Positions 35,635 to 43,803 of a DNA stretch of 46,580 nucleotides are shown here, piece by piece. The DNA comes from Chthoniobacter flavus. GTDB lineage: Bacteria > Verrucomicrobiota > Verrucomicrobiia > Chthoniobacterales > JACTMZ01. The stretch lies in contig CAMBUL010000012.1 of assembly GCA_945871065.1 (NCBI GenBank), positions 1 through 46,580 of the forward strand, read 5' to 3'. The notes under the pieces are model-generated. The model was given only the letters and a program-made list of their open reading frames with translations. It did no database searches and had not been told where the DNA came from. Both the position numbers and the translations under genes were made by a program. Positions within the stretch are counted from its first letter, which is position 1. Each line of letters begins with the position of its first letter.

Positions 35635-36561
35635 ATGTTTCTCACGCGCGGCACACTTATTGCCACCCTTCTCTTCCTCGCCGCCGGAGTGGTCCCGGCC
35701 GCGGCTGGGAGTTGGATCATTTTGGACGACAATACGGGACATGTGCTCGCCGCTTCTGAGCAGAACGAGAAACGTCAAATCGCGAGCCTGACCAAAATCG
35801 CCACCGCCATGGTCGTGCTCGACTGGGCGGAATCATCGGGGACTTCGTTGAGCACTTTGGTCAGCGTGCCGTCCGAAGTCGGAGGAGTGGGCGGGGTCAA
35901 TCCCTGCCAACTTCAACCCGGCGACCAGATCTCCCTGCGCGACTTGCTTTACTCGGCCATGATGAGTTCCGACAACCACGCGGCCTATACCCTGGCGCAA
36001 AATGTGGGCGTGCGTTTACCCAATCCGCAGGCCCTCTCACCGGTGGACAATTTCTCCGCGCACATGAATGCCCTGGCCCGCAAGCTCGGCATGAAGCGTT
36101 CGCTTTTTCTCAACCCGCACGGCTTGGACAACATGTCGCCTCCCCCGCATTCGACCGCGGCGGATCTTGCCCGTCTGACGCGCTACGCTTACAGCCATGC
36201 GGGATTCAACTTTTATGTCTCGCAGCCCACCCGGGAAATTTCTATCCAAGGAATTGACGGAACCACCCGCGGTTTCCTCCTGCGCAACACCAACGAATTG
36301 CTCGGCCGCGACGGCATCGAGGGAGTGAAGACCGGCCGCACCCGGCTGGCTGGTGATTGCATCGTGCTGGCCGCCGACCGTGAGCCGGAAGCCGTGGAGC
36401 ACGACGGGCAAAAGATCGCCATCCCGCGGCGCATCATTGTCGTGCTGCTCGGATCAGCAGACCGTTTTTCCGAGGGGCTGGCACTGATCCAGCGCGGCTG
36501 GAGCCTGCATGAAAGCTGGTCCGCAGAGGGCAGACCGGTCAGTAAGCGCAGCACCCTCTGA
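35635..36561 (+). CDS. D-alanyl-D-alanine carboxypeptidase (S11 family penicillin-binding protein)
   Basis: A 308-residue exported enzyme trimming peptidoglycan stem peptides. A signal peptide (about 1-24) precedes the serine acyltransferase motifs: SLTK (Ser51, Lys54), SDN (112-114) and KTG (about 230). It is shorter than E. coli PBP5 and lacks a clear C-terminal amphipathic membrane anchor, resembling PbpG/PBP7-type or low-mass S11 enzymes. pfkA begins 3 nt after its stop, so the two are co-transcribed. Confidence 0.9.
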   Translation: MFLTRGTLIATLLFLAAGVVPAAAGSWIILDDNTGHVLAASEQNEKRQIASLTKIATAMVVLDWAESSGTSLSTLVSVPSEVGGVGGVNPCQLQPGDQISLRDLLYSAMMSSDNHAAYTLAQNVGVRLPNPQALSPVDNFSAHMNALARKLGMKRSLFLNPHGLDNMSPPPHSTAADLARLTRYAYSHAGFNFYVSQPTREISIQGIDGTTRGFLLRNTNELLGRDGIEGVKTGRTRLAGDCIVLAADREPEAVEHDGQKIAIPRRIIVVLLGSADRFSEGLALIQRGWSLHESWSAEGRPVSKRSTL

Positions 36562-36564
36562 CCC

Positions 36565-37644
36565 ATGCCCGCCTCGCGTCTGGGCATCCTGACCGCCGGC
36601 GGCGATTGCGCCGGGCTCAATGCCGTGATCCGCGGTTTCGTTTGCGCGGCCAATGCGCGGAACCTCGAGGTGGTCGGCTTCCCCGAAGGCTACGAGGGCC
36701 TGCTTCATCCTACCGGCGCGCGCCTGCTCACCCCGGCCAACACCCTCGGGATCGAGGCCACAGGAGGAAGCATTCTCGGGACAACGAACAAAGGACGTTT
36801 CCAGACGCGGCGTGGTCCGGCCGGACAAACCATTTTGCCGGAACCGCTGGTCCGAGCCACCCGCCAAGCACTCGAGCAAAACCGGGTCGGGGCGCTGGTC
36901 GTGTTGGGTGGCGATGGTTCGCTCCGCACCGCATTGCAATTGGCGCGTTCCGGGGTTCCGGTCATCGGCGTGCCCAAGACGATCGACAACGATCTCGATT
37001 CGACCGATGTCACTTTCGGCTTCGATACTGCGGTGACGCGGATTGCCGAAGCGGTGGCCAATCTTCGAACCACGGCCGAAAGTCACCGGCGCATCCTTGT
37101 GCTCGAAGTCATGGGACGCCACACGGGCTGGCTCGCCTTGCACGGGGCGGTGGCCGGCGGTGCGGAAATCGCCTTGCTACCCGAGTTGCCATTCGATGGT
37201 GATCGTTTGGCCCGCTTCATCAAGGAATCGGAGCGGCGCGGACAACGCTCGCTGATTGCCGTGGTGGCCGAAGGCGCGCGGGCCAAGGCCGGGCGACAGA
37301 TCCGGCGACAAACCTCGACGGGGGACAGCCGCCTCGGCGGCATCGGTACCTACGTCGAATCGCTGATTGCCGCGCGCACCGGACGCGAGACCCGTTCGTG
37401 TGTGCTCGGCCACCTCCAGCGCGGCGGCGCTCCGGGGGCTTTCGATCGGGTGATCGGACAGCAATTCGGGGTCCGTGCGGTGGAACTCGCCGCCGACGGA
37501 ATGTTTGGACGCATGGTCAGCTACCGCTTCGGGTCGGTCACCGATGTGGCCTTGGCCGATGCGGTCAACCGGCCGCGCACGGTTTCCGAGGAAAGCCAGA
37601 TCCTGCGCCACGCCCGCGCGCTGGGGATTTTTCTTGGGGAGTAA
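36565..37644 (+). CDS. pfkA: 6-phosphofructokinase, group III type (probably ATP-dependent)
   Basis: A 359-residue phosphofructokinase. It carries LTAGGDCAGLNAVIRG, VVLGGDGSLRTA, the catalytic PKTIDNDL, and MGRHTGWLAL. The residue pair that signals phosphoryl donor is Gly in GGDG (ATP type) and Lys in PKTIDND (as in PPi and group III enzymes). This Gly/Lys combination is known from ATP-using actinobacterial enzymes. Donor use is therefore inferred as ATP, not proven. It is co-transcribed with the carboxypeptidase and converges with the heme importer genes 15 nt away. Confidence 0.92.
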   Translation: MPASRLGILTAGGDCAGLNAVIRGFVCAANARNLEVVGFPEGYEGLLHPTGARLLTPANTLGIEATGGSILGTTNKGRFQTRRGPAGQTILPEPLVRATRQALEQNRVGALVVLGGDGSLRTALQLARSGVPVIGVPKTIDNDLDSTDVTFGFDTAVTRIAEAVANLRTTAESHRRILVLEVMGRHTGWLALHGAVAGGAEIALLPELPFDGDRLARFIKESERRGQRSLIAVVAEGARAKAGRQIRRQTSTGDSRLGGIGTYVESLIAARTGRETRSCVLGHLQRGGAPGAFDRVIGQQFGVRAVELAADGMFGRMVSYRFGSVTDVALADAVNRPRTVSEESQILRHARALGIFLGE

Positions 37645-37659
37645 AGTTGCCTCGGCATC

Positions 37660-38454
37660 CTACCGCGTTCTTTCCGCCGACAAACTGACCAAGGCGCGTT
37701 GTCCGCCCTCACGGATTTCGGTCACGCGGCAGCCGTAGATTTCAGACAAAACTGCGGGCTGCATGATCTCGGAGGCCGGACCGCTGGAGTGGATGCGTCC
37801 GGCAGCGAGCAAGGCCACCTCATCGGCGTAGTGGGCCGTGAGATTGAGATCATGGAGGATGGCGAGAACACCATGTCCGGCCCGAGCCAGGCGCCGCGCT
37901 TCGCCGAGGAGTTGGTGCTGGTGCGAGGGATCGAGGCTCGAAACCGGCTCGTCGAGCAAAAGCACGCCGGCCGTCTCCCCGCCGGATATTTGCGCGACCG
38001 TGCGGGCGAAAGCCACCCGCTGCCACTCGCCGCCGGAAAGGCGCGAGCAGTCACGTCCGGCCAGGTCGGAGAGATTCATCTGCTGCAACATTTCCCAGGC
38101 CACGGAGCGCACATCTTCCTCGGCGCCATAGGCCAGGCGCCCGAGTTCGACCGCTTCGAGCACCGTCATGCCGGAAGGCCGCGCGTTGTCTTGCCGCATC
38201 ACGGCACAGTGCCGTGCACGTTCGGACGGACGATAGTCCGAGATCGCGCGTCCGTTGAGCATGACCTGTCCGCTCCCCGCCTTGAACAATCCGGACATGA
38301 CCGAGAGCAAAGTGGATTTGCCGGCGCCATTGGGACCGATCACGGCCATAAACTTGCCGGGCGTCACGGCAAGTGAAACGCCGTCGAGGATCCGGCGCGT
38401 CTCGCGGGACAGCGTGATCTCTTCCGCGACCAAAGAGGGGACGTTCTTGCTCAT
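37660..38454 (-). CDS. hmuV: heme/iron-complex ABC transporter ATP-binding protein
   Basis: A 264-residue FecE/HmuV-type ATPase. Walker A is GPNGAGKST (40-48), the signature LSGGEWQRV, and Walker B VLLLDEPVSSLD. It powers import by the adjacent FecCD-type permease. The ATG at 38454 overlaps the permease stop (TGATG), fixing the start; the open frame extends upstream only inside the permease gene. Heme specificity is inferred from the neighbouring heme oxygenase; siderophore or B12 uptake uses the same family. Confidence 0.9.
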   Translation of the reverse strand: MSKNVPSLVAEEITLSRETRRILDGVSLAVTPGKFMAVIGPNGAGKSTLLSVMSGLFKAGSGQVMLNGRAISDYRPSERARHCAVMRQDNARPSGMTVLEAVELGRLAYGAEEDVRSVAWEMLQQMNLSDLAGRDCSRLSGGEWQRVAFARTVAQISGGETAGVLLLDEPVSSLDPSHQHQLLGEARRLARAGHGVLAILHDLNLTAHYADEVALLAAGRIHSSGPASEIMQPAVLSEIYGCRVTEIREGGQRALVSLSAERTR

Positions 38455-39491
38455 CAGGTGGACCAGGAAGACGGGCGGCGGAGCAAGGCGAGGAAGAAGG
38501 GTCCGCCAATCACCGCGGTGAGGATCCCGACCGCGAGTTCGGCCGGGGCGGCCAGAGTGCGGGCCCCGAGATCGGCCAAGACGAGAAGCATGGCGCCGAG
38601 CAGGATAGCTCCGGGCAGAACGAGGCGATGCAGGCCGCCAAGCAAAAGGCGCGCCATGTGCGGCGCGACCAAGCCGATGAAACCGATGGTGCCGGCAAAA
38701 GCCGTGGCCGCGCCGACCAGCAAGGCGGCGGCCAAGATGATCTCGCGGCGCACCCGCACGACCGATACCCCGAGGTGCGCGGCCTGTTCCTCGCCGAATT
38801 GCAATGCATCGAGGGAGCGCGCATTCCGCCAGAGGAGAATCACGCCGATCGCGAGGAAGATGAGCAGGACGACCACCTGGGGCCATTGGGCCGAGGCGCA
38901 ACTGCCAAGGGTCCAGAAAGTCATGGAGCGCAAGGCATCGTCACTCGCCGAAAAAAGAAAAAATCCCAACACACTTCCGAGCATGGCATTGAGCGCGACG
39001 CCGGCGAGAATGAGCTTGGCCGTGCCGCCGGCCGCAAAACCGGCATTGAAAATTCCCAAAACAAGCACCGCGAGCCATCCGCCGACAAAAGCCGCCAGGG
39101 GCAGCAGCCAGCCGCCGAGCAATCCTTCCCAGCCGAAAAAGAAACAAACCACCGCACCCAAGGCGGCGCCGGCGCTCACCCCGATCAGCGCGGGGTCCGC
39201 CAGCGGGTTACGGAAAAGCCCTTGCACCCCCGCCCCGGCCAGGGCGAGAGCCGCACCAACCAACGCCGCGAGTAAAACGCGCGGCAGGCGGATCTCCCAG
39301 AACACGGCGCGGACAATTTCCGGGACCTGAGCTGGAGCGGCGACGAGATTCCACAAATCGACGAGGCCGATGTTGACCGCGCCGACGGCGGAAGCGGTCA
39401 AAAGGACAAGGGGCAAGAGCGCAGCCAGAAGCCAAAGCCGTCCATGAGCCCGACTCCGCCGACGCGAGTCGTTCTCCCGCTCCGCGTTCAC
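38454..39491 (-). CDS. hmuU: heme/iron-complex ABC transporter permease (FecCD family)
   Basis: A 345-residue permease with about ten hydrophobic segments. It has the family stretches RLPRVLLAALVGAALALAG, VQGLFRNPLADPALIGVSAGA and GFIGLVAPHMARLL. It is the membrane component of the importer. The start is GTG at 39491, within a GTGA overlap with the binding-protein gene, and it overlaps hmuV by one nucleotide. Confidence 0.92.
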   Translation of the reverse strand: MNAERENDSRRRSRAHGRLWLLAALLPLVLLTASAVGAVNIGLVDLWNLVAAPAQVPEIVRAVFWEIRLPRVLLAALVGAALALAGAGVQGLFRNPLADPALIGVSAGAALGAVVCFFFGWEGLLGGWLLPLAAFVGGWLAVLVLGIFNAGFAAGGTAKLILAGVALNAMLGSVLGFFLFSASDDALRSMTFWTLGSCASAQWPQVVVLLIFLAIGVILLWRNARSLDALQFGEEQAAHLGVSVVRVRREIILAAALLVGAATAFAGTIGFIGLVAPHMARLLLGGLHRLVLPGAILLGAMLLVLADLGARTLAAPAELAVGILTAVIGGPFFLALLRRPSSWST

Positions 39492-40318
39492 GGCTGTCTC
39501 AACGCCGTGGCCACCTGAGTAGCAGCGGCCGGAGTGCGCGGGCCGAAACCGAGGAAGGCCGCGTCGTCGACGCGAATGACCCGCAGTTCGCGGCCGGCCG
39601 GCGTGGCGCCGAGCCCCGGCACGCGCGCCAGCAACTGGGCGTCATCACCGCCCACGCTCTCCGAAACGATGATGAAGTCGGGCGTGGCGGTGGCGAAAAT
39701 TTCGGCCGAGAGAGGTTGATAGCCGGTGAAGGAAGCGCAGACGTTGCGTCCGCCACTGGCCTCGACCATGGCATGCGCTGCGGTCTCCGTGCCCGCAGCC
39801 ATGAGGTTGCCCCCATGCCGCGCAAGGAGAAAGACCACCCCGGGACGCTCGCCCTCGTTGGCGGCCGTCGCGGCGCGGAGCGCCTGCACGTCGGCATCCA
39901 CGCGAGTGATGAGCTTCTCTCCGTCTTCAACCCGGCCCGTCGCCGCGGCAATGGCGCGGATCTTGTCGTCGATATTGTCGAGGGAATAGCCGTTGGAAAT
40001 GACCACCACATTCACGCCCGCCGATTTGATCTGCTCGAGCACGGGCGGCGGACCGGCCTCGCTGGAAACGAGGACGAGATCGGGCTTTTGCGAGAGGATG
40101 CCCTCCGCACCGAGCATGCGGACATAGCCGATGTCGGGTTTGTCGCGCGTTTCCTCGAGATGTTTGCTCGAGGTATCGACCGCGACAATCTGCGGGGCGA
40201 GACCGAGACCGGAGACGATTTCGGTCACTGCCGCGCCTGCCGTGACAATACGGGCCGGCTCGGCTCGCGCGGTCAGCGCGGTGAGCAAGACGGCCAGGAT
40301 AGTCGCCGGACGAAGCAT
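39488..40318 (-). CDS. hmuT: heme/iron-complex ABC transporter substrate-binding protein
   Basis: A 276-residue class III periplasmic binding protein. A signal peptide (about 1-19, ending ARA) precedes RIVTAGAAVTEIVSGLGL, KPDIGYVRMLGAEGILSQKPDLVLVSS (seen in parts) and a long rigid helix. HmuT binds heme, usually through a Tyr or His; a GY element in DIGYVRML aligns with a heme-ligand position in HmuT. The ATG at 40318 is set by the signal peptide. It follows the heme oxygenase after 20 nt. Confidence 0.87.
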   Translation of the reverse strand: MLRPATILAVLLTALTARAEPARIVTAGAAVTEIVSGLGLAPQIVAVDTSSKHLEETRDKPDIGYVRMLGAEGILSQKPDLVLVSSEAGPPPVLEQIKSAGVNVVVISNGYSLDNIDDKIRAIAAATGRVEDGEKLITRVDADVQALRAATAANEGERPGVVFLLARHGGNLMAAGTETAAHAMVEASGGRNVCASFTGYQPLSAEIFATATPDFIIVSESVGGDDAQLLARVPGLGATPAGRELRVIRVDDAAFLGFGPRTPAAATQVATALRQP

Positions 40319-40338
40319 CGGGCTGGAGGTGGGCGCGG

Positions 40339-40974
40339 TCAGGCCACGTGGATTTCGTCGTCCAGCGCGGAAATTGCGTCGAACGTATCTTGTGCGGCTT
40401 TGACCATGGTGTCCTGCTCTTCGGACGACCAATCGATGGCATTCATGTCCTCGCGGAATTTCATCCACAGTCCACGCTGCGCTTCGCCGTGCGGGTCGAG
40501 GTATTTCATTCCCTCGCCATCCGTCTTGCCCCAGGCCTTGCCGAGGGCGCGGGCGATGAAACGGGCGCCATTTTTGCTGCCTTCGAAAACGTAATAGATG
40601 CCCATGAGCACGGCCGGCGACGGTGCTTGCTGGATGGTCCCGACCAGATTTTGCGCGCCCTTGAGCGGCTCGATCGTGGATGTCTCGACCCCCAAGTAGC
40701 CGAGGTCGGCTTCGATGTTCGCGGTCTGGTAGAGACCCGGCAGGCCGAGATGGGAGAGACGATGGTCCTCACCGAGCACACGGTCGGTCGCCGCCTCGAG
40801 TTCGCGATGGATGAGCCAGCGCTGGCCGAGATATTGTTTGTATTGGTCGTGGTCGATGGAGCCCGCGACAAGCGCGGCTTCCAGAGGTTTGGCTTCGGCA
40901 ATGGCATGCTGCTCGGCCGTCTCGGCCTTGAGCCGGCCCATGATGCCGGTGGGTGCTGCGGTGGTGGTGGTCAT
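40339..40974 (-). CDS. hmuO: heme oxygenase (biliverdin-producing)
   Basis: A 211-residue HO-1-type heme oxygenase that opens heme to biliverdin, iron and CO. The proximal His is in ETAEQHAIAEAKPL (His23). The distal-helix region with small residues corresponds to SPAVLMGIYYVFEGSKNGARFIA. Length matches bacterial HmuO. It is the first gene of hmuO-T-U-V, a complete import-and-degrade unit for heme iron. The ATG at 40974 has no strong Shine-Dalgarno; the promoter is unclear (TTGCAC-N17-TTGACT is a weak candidate). Confidence 0.9.
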   Translation of the reverse strand: MTTTTAAPTGIMGRLKAETAEQHAIAEAKPLEAALVAGSIDHDQYKQYLGQRWLIHRELEAATDRVLGEDHRLSHLGLPGLYQTANIEADLGYLGVETSTIEPLKGAQNLVGTIQQAPSPAVLMGIYYVFEGSKNGARFIARALGKAWGKTDGEGMKYLDPHGEAQRGLWMKFREDMNAIDWSSEEQDTMVKAAQDTFDAISALDDEIHVA

Positions 40975-41017
40975 AGTTGTTAGATAGTCAACGATTGCGG
41001 GCTTAGGAGTGCAAGCC

Positions 41018-41782
41018 TCAGTGCATAGCGAAGCCGATTTCCGACTGATTTTCCCACAAACGCTCATCGCGCAACTGTTCGCGATCCAACAATTCTGTGT
41101 GGCCATCAAGAAAGACCACAAGGGCTTTGTCACCGGCATGACGGAAGGCAACGTTGCGGTCCGGGTATTCCACGCTGAAGTAGCCGGGTTGCTCCCCGCC
41201 CATCCGCGAGTCGTTGTATTCGGCGGAGACAAAAGCGATGAGTTGCGAGGGTTGGTGGACTTGCACCATGCGGGTTACACCGCCTTGCTCGGCAAACCGG
41301 TGAGCGAAGCGAGGGTTGAAGGGGTTGGGAGATTTGCGGTCATCACCACCGATATAAACGGTGTTCATGCCGAGAGAGGGGATAAGGCTGATCATGTATT
41401 GCCGCTGCGTGGGATCCTCGATTTTTTGCCCGCTGGCCAGAAAGGCCTTCTGCACATCGTAGCCGAGGTAAGGTGCCAGTCTCCACGGGTAACGTTTGGC
41501 CGTTTGCCCGGTGATGGGATTGTTGTCGTTATCCATGACGGTCTCGCCAGGGCGGACGTAAAAACCGGGCATGACAGCACCATTATTGTCCGCCGCATAC
41601 ATTTGCATCCCGGAAGCGATGGAGCGTGCCGCGGCAATTTCCGCAGCCAATCGTGCTCCTTTTCCGGAGTTGGCCAAGACGGGAACTGCCAATGCGGCGA
41701 GAACACCAAGGATGGCTACAACGACCAATATTTCGACCAAAGTGAAGGCGGATGTCCTTTTTAGGTTTTGGCAAACTTTCAT
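41018..41782 (-). CDS. pseudopilin-like protein with prepilin N-terminus and H-x10-DG element
   Basis: A 254-residue protein. The prepilin site is SA^FTLVE (Phe13, Glu at +5) followed by ILVVVAILGVLAALAVPVL. A large globular domain follows. Near the C-terminus is RHAGDKALVVFLDGHTELL, a one-residue-longer variant of the H-x9-DG element common in prepilin-like proteins of Planctomycetes and Verrucomicrobia. These are far larger than classical pseudopilins and not linked to a gsp cluster. It is the last gene of a three-gene operon, overlapping the preceding gene by ATGA. Confidence 0.85.
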   Translation of the reverse strand: MKVCQNLKRTSAFTLVEILVVVAILGVLAALAVPVLANSGKGARLAAEIAAARSIASGMQMYAADNNGAVMPGFYVRPGETVMDNDNNPITGQTAKRYPWRLAPYLGYDVQKAFLASGQKIEDPTQRQYMISLIPSLGMNTVYIGGDDRKSPNPFNPRFAHRFAEQGGVTRMVQVHQPSQLIAFVSAEYNDSRMGGEQPGYFSVEYPDRNVAFRHAGDKALVVFLDGHTELLDREQLRDERLWENQSEIGFAMH

Positions 41783-42915
41783 GGCTGAGATGTTTTGGAA
41801 ACGGCTACGCGGTAGAATCTGGTACTCACGCCGTCCGGAAGAAGGTCGTCGTGCATTAAGGTTCCGCCCGTGCCTTGACGGTAATTGTCAAGCGGGTGCC
41901 AATCGCCCGAGTGGAAGCTGTCCCGGTATTCGATCTGGTAGGTCTGGCCGGCCACGGTGTCGAAGGCGATCCTGAAGCCTCCGGTCGTCGGTGTAACCAC
42001 GGTGGACGGCATGAGTAAAACCTCTGCCTCAAGTTGCGGGCCGAGATAGTAGGGGATGGCCGGATCCTTGAAGTCCTTGGTGTAGAACTTCGGTATGTCT
42101 TGGCTCTCCTGCGAGGTGCCATAAAGCGAGCTGATCATGAGGTGGAGCCTGCCGGCCTGAAGCGCGTCTTGCAGGTAAGCGATGGTGCGCTCATTGCTGA
42201 GATCGACTTGAAATCGGAACACGCGACCTTCGGGAACCAGACTGCCTTCCTCCAAAGCACTGCTGACATAGTTGCCGCTGAAGTCCATGAACCCTGGTGA
42301 GTCGGCGATCGCCCAAGGGTTGGCCTCAAAGACATCTTCGACATTGTTTGAAACGTCCCGACCCGAACCATCCGGCGCGAAATCAAGAGCATACGCGTTT
42401 CTGACGCGGGTTAAATTCTGCCCGCCGGCAGAGAGGGTCTGAAAAGGGGAATCCTCGGTAAAAGTTTCACGTGTCCAACCAGCTCTGTAACCCACGCCAT
42501 ACAACTCGATCGGACGTCCCGCATCGGAGTCTGCCCCACCCGTGAAAGTGGCCAGTGAGTCGAATGTCGGGTCGTAGCGGAATGCACCCTCGTTTCCGAC
42601 AACAACGGTGACAACGAGACTAAGAATCCGGTAATTTTTCGCCCCCTGGCCCGGGGCAGCCAGCGCCTCGGTGGCAAAATCGAGAAAGAACTGACCGTCC
42701 CGGTCATCGAAACTCCAGCCGGGGATCGAATCGATCGAACCATAGGCGCCGAAAACGCCCGCCCAAGCGCGGCGATACTGCGAGGGGACGTCATCAATGA
42801 AGGGGTAGATGTATTTGTCTCCCGCCGGTTGGAGAACAACCGAGGTGCTGCCACTGCTGGGTGCGATGATGAGGACGGACAAAACCAATCCGGCCAAAAC
42901 GAGGAGACTCTTCAT
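41779..42915 (-). CDS. secreted protein with verrucomicrobial C-terminal beta-domain
   Basis: A 378-residue protein with a signal peptide (about 1-23). Most of it is beta-rich with Asp and Asn loops and no family I can name. The last 75 residues (GFRIAFDTVAGQTYQIEYR, then a Trp, then RFYRVAV) match a C-terminal module common on exported proteins of Verrucomicrobia and Planctomycetes. It overlaps the PEP-CTERM gene and the pseudopilin gene by four nucleotides each, so the three are translated together. Its role is probably extracellular; nothing suggests an enzyme. Confidence 0.78.
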   Translation of the reverse strand: MKSLLVLAGLVLSVLIIAPSSGSTSVVLQPAGDKYIYPFIDDVPSQYRRAWAGVFGAYGSIDSIPGWSFDDRDGQFFLDFATEALAAPGQGAKNYRILSLVVTVVVGNEGAFRYDPTFDSLATFTGGADSDAGRPIELYGVGYRAGWTRETFTEDSPFQTLSAGGQNLTRVRNAYALDFAPDGSGRDVSNNVEDVFEANPWAIADSPGFMDFSGNYVSSALEEGSLVPEGRVFRFQVDLSNERTIAYLQDALQAGRLHLMISSLYGTSQESQDIPKFYTKDFKDPAIPYYLGPQLEAEVLLMPSTVVTPTTGGFRIAFDTVAGQTYQIEYRDSFHSGDWHPLDNYRQGTGGTLMHDDLLPDGVSTRFYRVAVSKTSQP

Positions 42916-43604
42916 ATGCGGACGGCCTCGGTTGCGCGGCGAGGCAAGACCGAAAAGACGAGGCACCCGGCCGAAAAAAGTAGTAGGGCCCAAGTGGAGG
43001 GCTCAGGAACAACGGAAACGCGGTCCAGCCCGACGTTAACGACCTGGCCCACAATACCGGGAGTCTGGTTTGTCGAGAGGGCAATCTGTACGTTCTGAAT
43101 GTTAGTGAAAACGGACGTGAATGATCCAGCGCCGTAGGACTGGAACGAGGTTGGAGCGTCAACCAAGGGAACCTCTAGCTGGAACCAGTTCGACGAAGGG
43201 ACACTGAAATCAATGCTGCTGCCAGCGCGTCCGGCCCCCGCATCGAGACGCGCGTAGAAATTCAAGGCAACGGGCGCGTCGTGCCAGATATAAGCAGAAA
43301 AGGTGGTCACTCCTCCGCCTATCCAGTTGCCGACAAAGGCTCCGCCACTGGCATTGGTCGCGGCGTTGCCCCGGAAGACAATGGCGCCGAACCCGCTCGT
43401 GGCCACCGTGCCGCTGGAAGTAATGAATCCGCCATCATCAACGCCACCCGTGGGCAACCAACCCGCCGCCACGCTCGAATTCCCGGTGGCCCAGTTGGCG
43501 TTACTTAAGGTGAAATCCTCGGTGAAAGGAACAATCAAGGCGGAGGCTGGGAAAACAGACGCCAAAAGAGCGAACAAGGCGGCAAAGGAGTGGCGGGTGA
43601 TCAT
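42912..43604 (-). CDS. PEP-CTERM sorting-domain exported protein
   Basis: A 230-residue exported protein. A signal peptide (about 1-21) leads a beta-sandwich-like domain (FTEDF..., GNSSVAAGW..., about 25-195) reminiscent of lectin/carbohydrate-binding jelly rolls. The C-terminus is a classic PEP-CTERM signal: VVPEPSTWALL, a hydrophobic helix, and a basic tail PRRATEAVR. Such proteins are processed by an exosortase and sent to the surface or matrix. No exosortase gene is in the window. It heads the operon with the secreted protein and the pseudopilin. Confidence 0.9.
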   Translation of the reverse strand: MITRHSFAALFALLASVFPASALIVPFTEDFTLSNANWATGNSSVAAGWLPTGGVDDGGFITSSGTVATSGFGAIVFRGNAATNASGGAFVGNWIGGGVTTFSAYIWHDAPVALNFYARLDAGAGRAGSSIDFSVPSSNWFQLEVPLVDAPTSFQSYGAGSFTSVFTNIQNVQIALSTNQTPGIVGQVVNVGLDRVSVVPEPSTWALLLFSAGCLVFSVLPRRATEAVRI

Positions 43605-43803
43605 GGACGGGCAATATAAAATACACGATTGCGGCCAACCTCCAAATGAGGGCGCATCTTTAAGCACGGCCGTCGATACTGCGATTGTGTCTCAATCTCA
43701 ATAAGGGTCAAGGCCTATTTATTTTGGTTCGAAATGGGACGCGCGGCCTTGAAGGGCGCAAGAGGGCGCCGAAACAGGGTACTCACTCACCCTGGTGCTG
43801 ATC
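43605..43803. other. intergenic region between the PEP-CTERM operon and cobA/hemD
   Basis: About 200 nt with no gene. It holds the candidate promoter for the PEP-CTERM operon and, just after the cobA/hemD stop, a perfect 6-bp inverted repeat CAGGGT/ACCCTG with an 8-nt loop (43775-43794). That repeat has no U-run, so I do not call it an intrinsic terminator. Confidence 0.5.
43684..43711 (-). promoter_or_regulatory. candidate promoter of the PEP-CTERM/pseudopilin operon
   Basis: On the minus strand TTGACC (43706-43711), 16 nt, CACAAT (43684-43689). The predicted leader is about 75 nt, unlike the leaderless heads elsewhere in the window, which leaves room for post-transcriptional control. Confidence 0.4.

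Noticed and set aside
43775-43794. Inverted repeat CAGGGT/ACCCTG as a terminator for cobA-hemD
   Set aside because: Six-base stem, eight-base loop and no U-tract on either strand.
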